Source: an uncultured Odoribacter sp.
Lineage (GTDB): Bacteria > Bacteroidota > Bacteroidia > Bacteroidales > Marinifilaceae
Direction: 5' to 3'
Assembly (NCBI GenBank): GCA_910588375.1
Contig: CAJUQA010000007.1
Span: forward strand, 71,034-135,033
Length of the DNA stretch: 64,000 bases
Below, one piece after another: positions 61,041 to 64,000 of the stretch. The notes beneath the pieces are model-generated. The model did not search any database. It was given only the letters and a program-made list of their open reading frames with translations, and had not been told where the DNA came from. Position numbers and translations under genes: made by a program. Numbering within the stretch: position 1 is the first letter of the stretch; every line of letters starts with the position of its first letter.

Positions 61041-64000
61041 CTAATTCACCGGAGTAATACGCACTTGGCCGTGACCAGTATTTCCGGTCATCGTACCCGT
61101 ACCCGCTAAATTCGGCATATTTACCAAACTTCCCTTTGTCGTTGTCCACTGGTATCCCGCACCGTCAATCATCATAGTATTGGAAAAATACATGCCCGAA
61201 TAATGAATAGGTTGTCCCGTATGGATAATATTGGAAGAGGTTGAAGTTGCAGAAATCGCATCACAACCGCTATGCCCCGAAACAAACGAGGAACCGCCAG
61301 CACCGGACCCCACAACATAATTCCCACAAGTCGCACCACCTCCTCCGTAATATCCACCACCACCCGCACTACCATATGCATTACTATTCGTATTTCCTCC
61401 TATTCCAAATACACCACTTGATATACTCGAATTCTCGTATCCATACACACCTCCCTTAATTTGAGTTCCTCCGGTAGCAACACTATAAGGATAATTATAA
61501 GAGGAGCGATAATACCCCCCACTATACCCTATCAATCCGCCTCCTGTCCCTCCATTAATTCCATATACATATCCATCAGCTCCACCGCCTCCTGAAGCCA
61601 CCATAATACGAGATTTCAATGACATAAACGTATTCCATACTCCTCCTTCCAAACGTATATCTACAGCTCCACCACCACTTCCTCCGTTTGGATCACCTGG
61701 ATATACTTTCCCCCTTCCTATTCCTCCTCCATTAAATGTAGCCCCTCCGGCAGGAGCTCCTGCCGATCCGACATACAAATAAAACATTTGAGATTTTGTC
61801 AATCTTATTTCCCCACGGACATATCCCCCATTGCCGCCTTGGGCAATTCCACCTTTTTGACTATTAGCATTCCCTCCTTTTGCTCCCCACGCCTCCATTT
61901 TATATTTTCCCGGAGGTAACACGATACATTGTTCTTTGCCGGTATATCCCCATGTCTGGGCAGAGGCTAAAACAGTTACATTACTAACCTGAATATCTAC
62001 CGTGAATACATCCGGACATTGTTCCCAACGAACCTCCAATGTATACTTCCCGTTTTTATAAAGATTGCTGACAAGTGCCGAATTATTTTCTTCACTCACT
62101 AAGAAATCCGGGAATCCGTTTACATTCCAGTCATATTTTAATCCCGTCCACCGGTGCGGTATGGCAACGGGACAAGGGTCGAATGTATAAGAGGAAGCTA
62201 CAAACGGCTCCGGCAAGACTTTTACCGTCACTTCATTACTTTCTGCCACACCCATAGCGCAAATACCCGTGCGTTTGAAGGTGTAAACGACAGGGGAAGC
62301 GGTTTTATTTTCGAAATGTTCGTACGTGAGGGATTCTCCAGCAGCATTGGGAACAATATCGAATTTGGCTTCTCCCGGTTTCTTGACGTACCAGTTGTAT
62401 TGAAAACGGACATCGGGAAAGTCGGGACAGGAAGCGGCCACAACGTTCAACACATCTGTTTCTCCCCAACAAGCGGTATCTTGTGACATTTTTATCTTGC
62501 CTCCATCAATTTTAATTCCCGAAAGATTGTATACTCCGCGGAATCCAACGGTACTGTCCCGTTGGGTAATGCTGGTAAAATAGTTCATCGCCTCTGTCCG
62601 GTCGGAAGTCCTCAGTAAATCATCCGCACTGTTAAAGCCTCCGCCACGAACTCCATATTTCGTTGCTGTCTTGTCCCACAAGTTGGCATTGTATACTCCC
62701 GTACCGCAACTGCCGCCGTTCAGATTGCTATAATTCACATTCGCACACAGTTCTTTCAGATTCCCGCTCATTTCCATGACAGCCCAATAGGTCGCGCCTG
62801 CCTGTGTCTGATTCGTTGCCGACGTAGCAAATAAGCCACACCGCACGGGACCGTTGATACTGTTTGTCGTACCGCTATTTACATTCTTCAAGTAACTCAA
62901 AGCCTGTTCCCGCTGGTCGCCACGATAGTTTAAATCGCCCAATCCGTTTAAACGGTTCACTCCGTTATTGGTATTCCAGGCGTATTCTCCTTTATCCGGT
63001 ACTTGAGGATAGAAACGACGGCATGCCTTTTCGTATTCCAATTCACTCATCGGTCGCAAACCGCTCCAACTGCAATACGCTATCATATCCTCGATGCTCA
63101 TGTAGTTACAAGCCAACGTCTGACCGTCATCTGTGGAAAACAAATCATTATTCGGATTCAGATTATTACCGAACACGACGGGGGTATTTGCTTTCCGTTG
63201 TTCGATAAACACGATACCATTCCGACAACTCGGTTGGGCAATGTCCCCGAATACATAATCCCCGCGCTTCATGGTAACAAAGTTGTTATTGGCAACCCGC
63301 GCTTTCTGCTGTTCCAAGGTCAGAGAGTTGAGGAATTCCACATACTGCTCCTGACTTGTTTCGTATTTCATCACATAGAATCCGGCATACCCTTTCGGAT
63401 AGGAAGCTGAGAGAGAAACATTCGGCATACCGTTCTTAGCGGAGAGTGTCAACGCACTTTCAGAATCAATGACTACGGCAGCTGTATCACCTACCGCAAA
63501 ACTCTTGTAAGAAGAAGCATCCCCTAAGTAATACGCCCCGTAAGGAACATATACCATTTCAATGGCATGCACGGCAACGTAAATCTCATTCAAAGCATTA
63601 CCGAAATCTGTGGAAGTAAGTCCCGTACCGTTAAGTGGCCATTTCGCCTGTAGGCGGACACTCACATTCCCTTCCGAAATAGAATTGCGCATAACGTACA
63701 GTCCGTTTACCTTTCCGGCATTAGCACCCACCATGTAAGCATAACCGCCTCCCTCGTTACCGGCAGCAGTACTCAATACGTGACCCGATGAACTCAAATA
63801 CGCATGCTGCCAAGGGTTTTCCAACCCACGCTTTTTGTACTTGAAGAACACCCAAGCGGCATCCCAATTGAAATCATCCCGCCACGAGTTGTCCCAACGC
63901 AAAGTTACCTCGATAACGGCAGTATCGCTAACTATACTCACGATACGCGTTTTGCCCTCCACACGGATGTTGTTCGCTTTGACGCCCGTTATCGTACACA
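61041..64000 (-). CDS. Large exported protein: SUMF1-like domain plus Gly-rich C-terminal domain, 5' partial
   Basis: The frame stays open to the right edge, so the N-terminus and any signal peptide are outside. Counting from a GTG at 63962, about 1-130 is a beta-rich lead region, 135-478 an FGE-sulfatase (SUMF1) fold (FYVMKYETSQEQYVEFLNSL, GLRPMSELEYEKACRR, EMSGNLKELC, GVRGGGFNSADD), 480-660 Ig/PKD-like, and 665-973 a glycine-rich domain (EAWGAKGGNANSQKGG, GGGGYYGGGGATCG) ending GQVRITPVN, like ALK-type Gly_rich proteins. The catalytic cysteines of true formylglycine-generating enzyme are missing (LLRTSDR, VGFRGV), so this is a binding or structural version. Probably surface-exposed. Confidence 0.85.
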   Translation of the reverse strand, partial: CTITGVKANNIRVEGKTRIVSIVSDTAVIEVTLRWDNSWRDDFNWDAAWVFFKYKKRGLENPWQHAYLSSSGHVLSTAAGNEGGGYAYMVGANAGKVNGLYVMRNSISEGNVSVRLQAKWPLNGTGLTSTDFGNALNEIYVAVHAIEMVYVPYGAYYLGDASSYKSFAVGDTAAVVIDSESALTLSAKNGMPNVSLSASYPKGYAGFYVMKYETSQEQYVEFLNSLTLEQQKARVANNNFVTMKRGDYVFGDIAQPSCRNGIVFIEQRKANTPVVFGNNLNPNNDLFSTDDGQTLACNYMSIEDMIAYCSWSGLRPMSELEYEKACRRFYPQVPDKGEYAWNTNNGVNRLNGLGDLNYRGDQREQALSYLKNVNSGTTNSINGPVRCGLFATSATNQTQAGATYWAVMEMSGNLKELCANVNYSNLNGGSCGTGVYNANLWDKTATKYGVRGGGFNSADDLLRTSDRTEAMNYFTSITQRDSTVGFRGVYNLSGIKIDGGKIKMSQDTACWGETDVLNVVAASCPDFPDVRFQYNWYVKKPGEAKFDIVPNAAGESLTYEHFENKTASPVVYTFKRTGICAMGVAESNEVTVKVLPEPFVASSYTFDPCPVAIPHRWTGLKYDWNVNGFPDFLVSEENNSALVSNLYKNGKYTLEVRWEQCPDVFTVDIQVSNVTVLASAQTWGYTGKEQCIVLPPGKYKMEAWGAKGGNANSQKGGIAQGGNGGYVRGEIRLTKSQMFYLYVGSAGAPAGGATFNGGGIGRGKVYPGDPNGGSGGGAVDIRLEGGVWNTFMSLKSRIMVASGGGGADGYVYGINGGTGGGLIGYSGGYYRSSYNYPYSVATGGTQIKGGVYGYENSSISSGVFGIGGNTNSNAYGSAGGGGYYGGGGATCGNYVVGSGAGGSSFVSGHSGCDAISATSTSSNIIHTGQPIHYSGMYFSNTMMIDGAGYQWTTTKGSLVNMPNLAGTGTMTGNTGHGQVRITPVN

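Noticed and set aside
61041..64000. Active formylglycine-generating sulfatase maturase
   Set aside because: The fold is present but the catalytic cysteines are replaced and no sulfatase gene is adjacent.

Overview
The window reads as chromosome of a Bacteroidota bacterium, most likely a gut-type Bacteroidales; I cannot fix the genus. Many genes are preceded by the Bacteroidota -7 element TAnnTTTG, sometimes with a -33 TTTG about 20 bp upstream, and Shine-Dalgarno sequences are mostly absent. Typical lineage genes include a SecA of about 1,100 residues, glycine-lipid acyltransferases (glsA/glsB-like), TPR-transmembrane-HTH regulators, a CarboxypepD_reg TonB receptor and DUF4286. Coding density is high. 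I saw no rRNA, tRNA, insertion sequence or CRISPR array. Both edges cut genes: mutS2 on the left and a large secreted SUMF1/glycine-rich protein on the right.

Layout. 1-8.9 kb: mutS2, the minus-strand set helicase-rarA-kdsA, a Ric-like di-iron protein with an overlapping LuxR-type regulator, and an AI-2E family permease. 9-15 kb: manganese catalase facing a TPR-HTH regulator, then a TonB receptor and a zinc-type CDF exporter. 15-21 kb: rsfS-ftsH-DUF2007-cdsA and psd-panB-rluA (membrane quality control, phospholipid and pantothenate synthesis). 21-34 kb: mostly minus-strand envelope and housekeeping genes: M16 protease, secA-lgt, upp, marC, DJ-1, trmD and an S9 dipeptidyl peptidase, with a plus-strand peroxiredoxin. 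34.6-41.1 kb: a plus-strand accessory-looking block: AAA+/DUF4143 ATPase, class A beta-lactamase, double GNAT, AraC regulator, GNAT, lipoprotein hydrolase and lipoprotein nitroreductase. 41-43 kb: acyltransferase, VanX-like dipeptidase and omega-amidase. 43.5-48 kb: rplU-rpmA, serS, TPR protein, DUF4286, ruvC. 48-60 kb: OmpA/TPR lipoprotein, glsA-like, glsB-like, dapB-lepB-adhesin, thrS-infC-rpmI-rplT, rex. 59.7-64 kb: DUF1016 nuclease and the SUMF1/glycine-rich surface protein.

The signals least explained by the genes are regulatory or repetitive. The strongest is a 192-bp array at 34657-34848: six contiguous 32-bp units, each an imperfect dyad, arranged as two copies of a 96-bp trimer, with its last half-site overlapping the probable -33 element of the ATPase/beta-lactamase/GNAT operon. 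Others are a perfect 20-bp dyad (6489-6508) lying over the -33 regions of the divergent helicase and Ric-like promoters, a 38-bp perfect palindrome (32265-32302) next to 11-bp-phased repeats, and an in-frame 39-bp duplication with a palindrome inside the DUF1016 nuclease gene.

In several genes (rarA, helicase, TPR-HTH, rsfS, rex) the longest open frame begins at a TTG that is itself part of the TTTG of a -7 element. For these I chose the downstream ATG.
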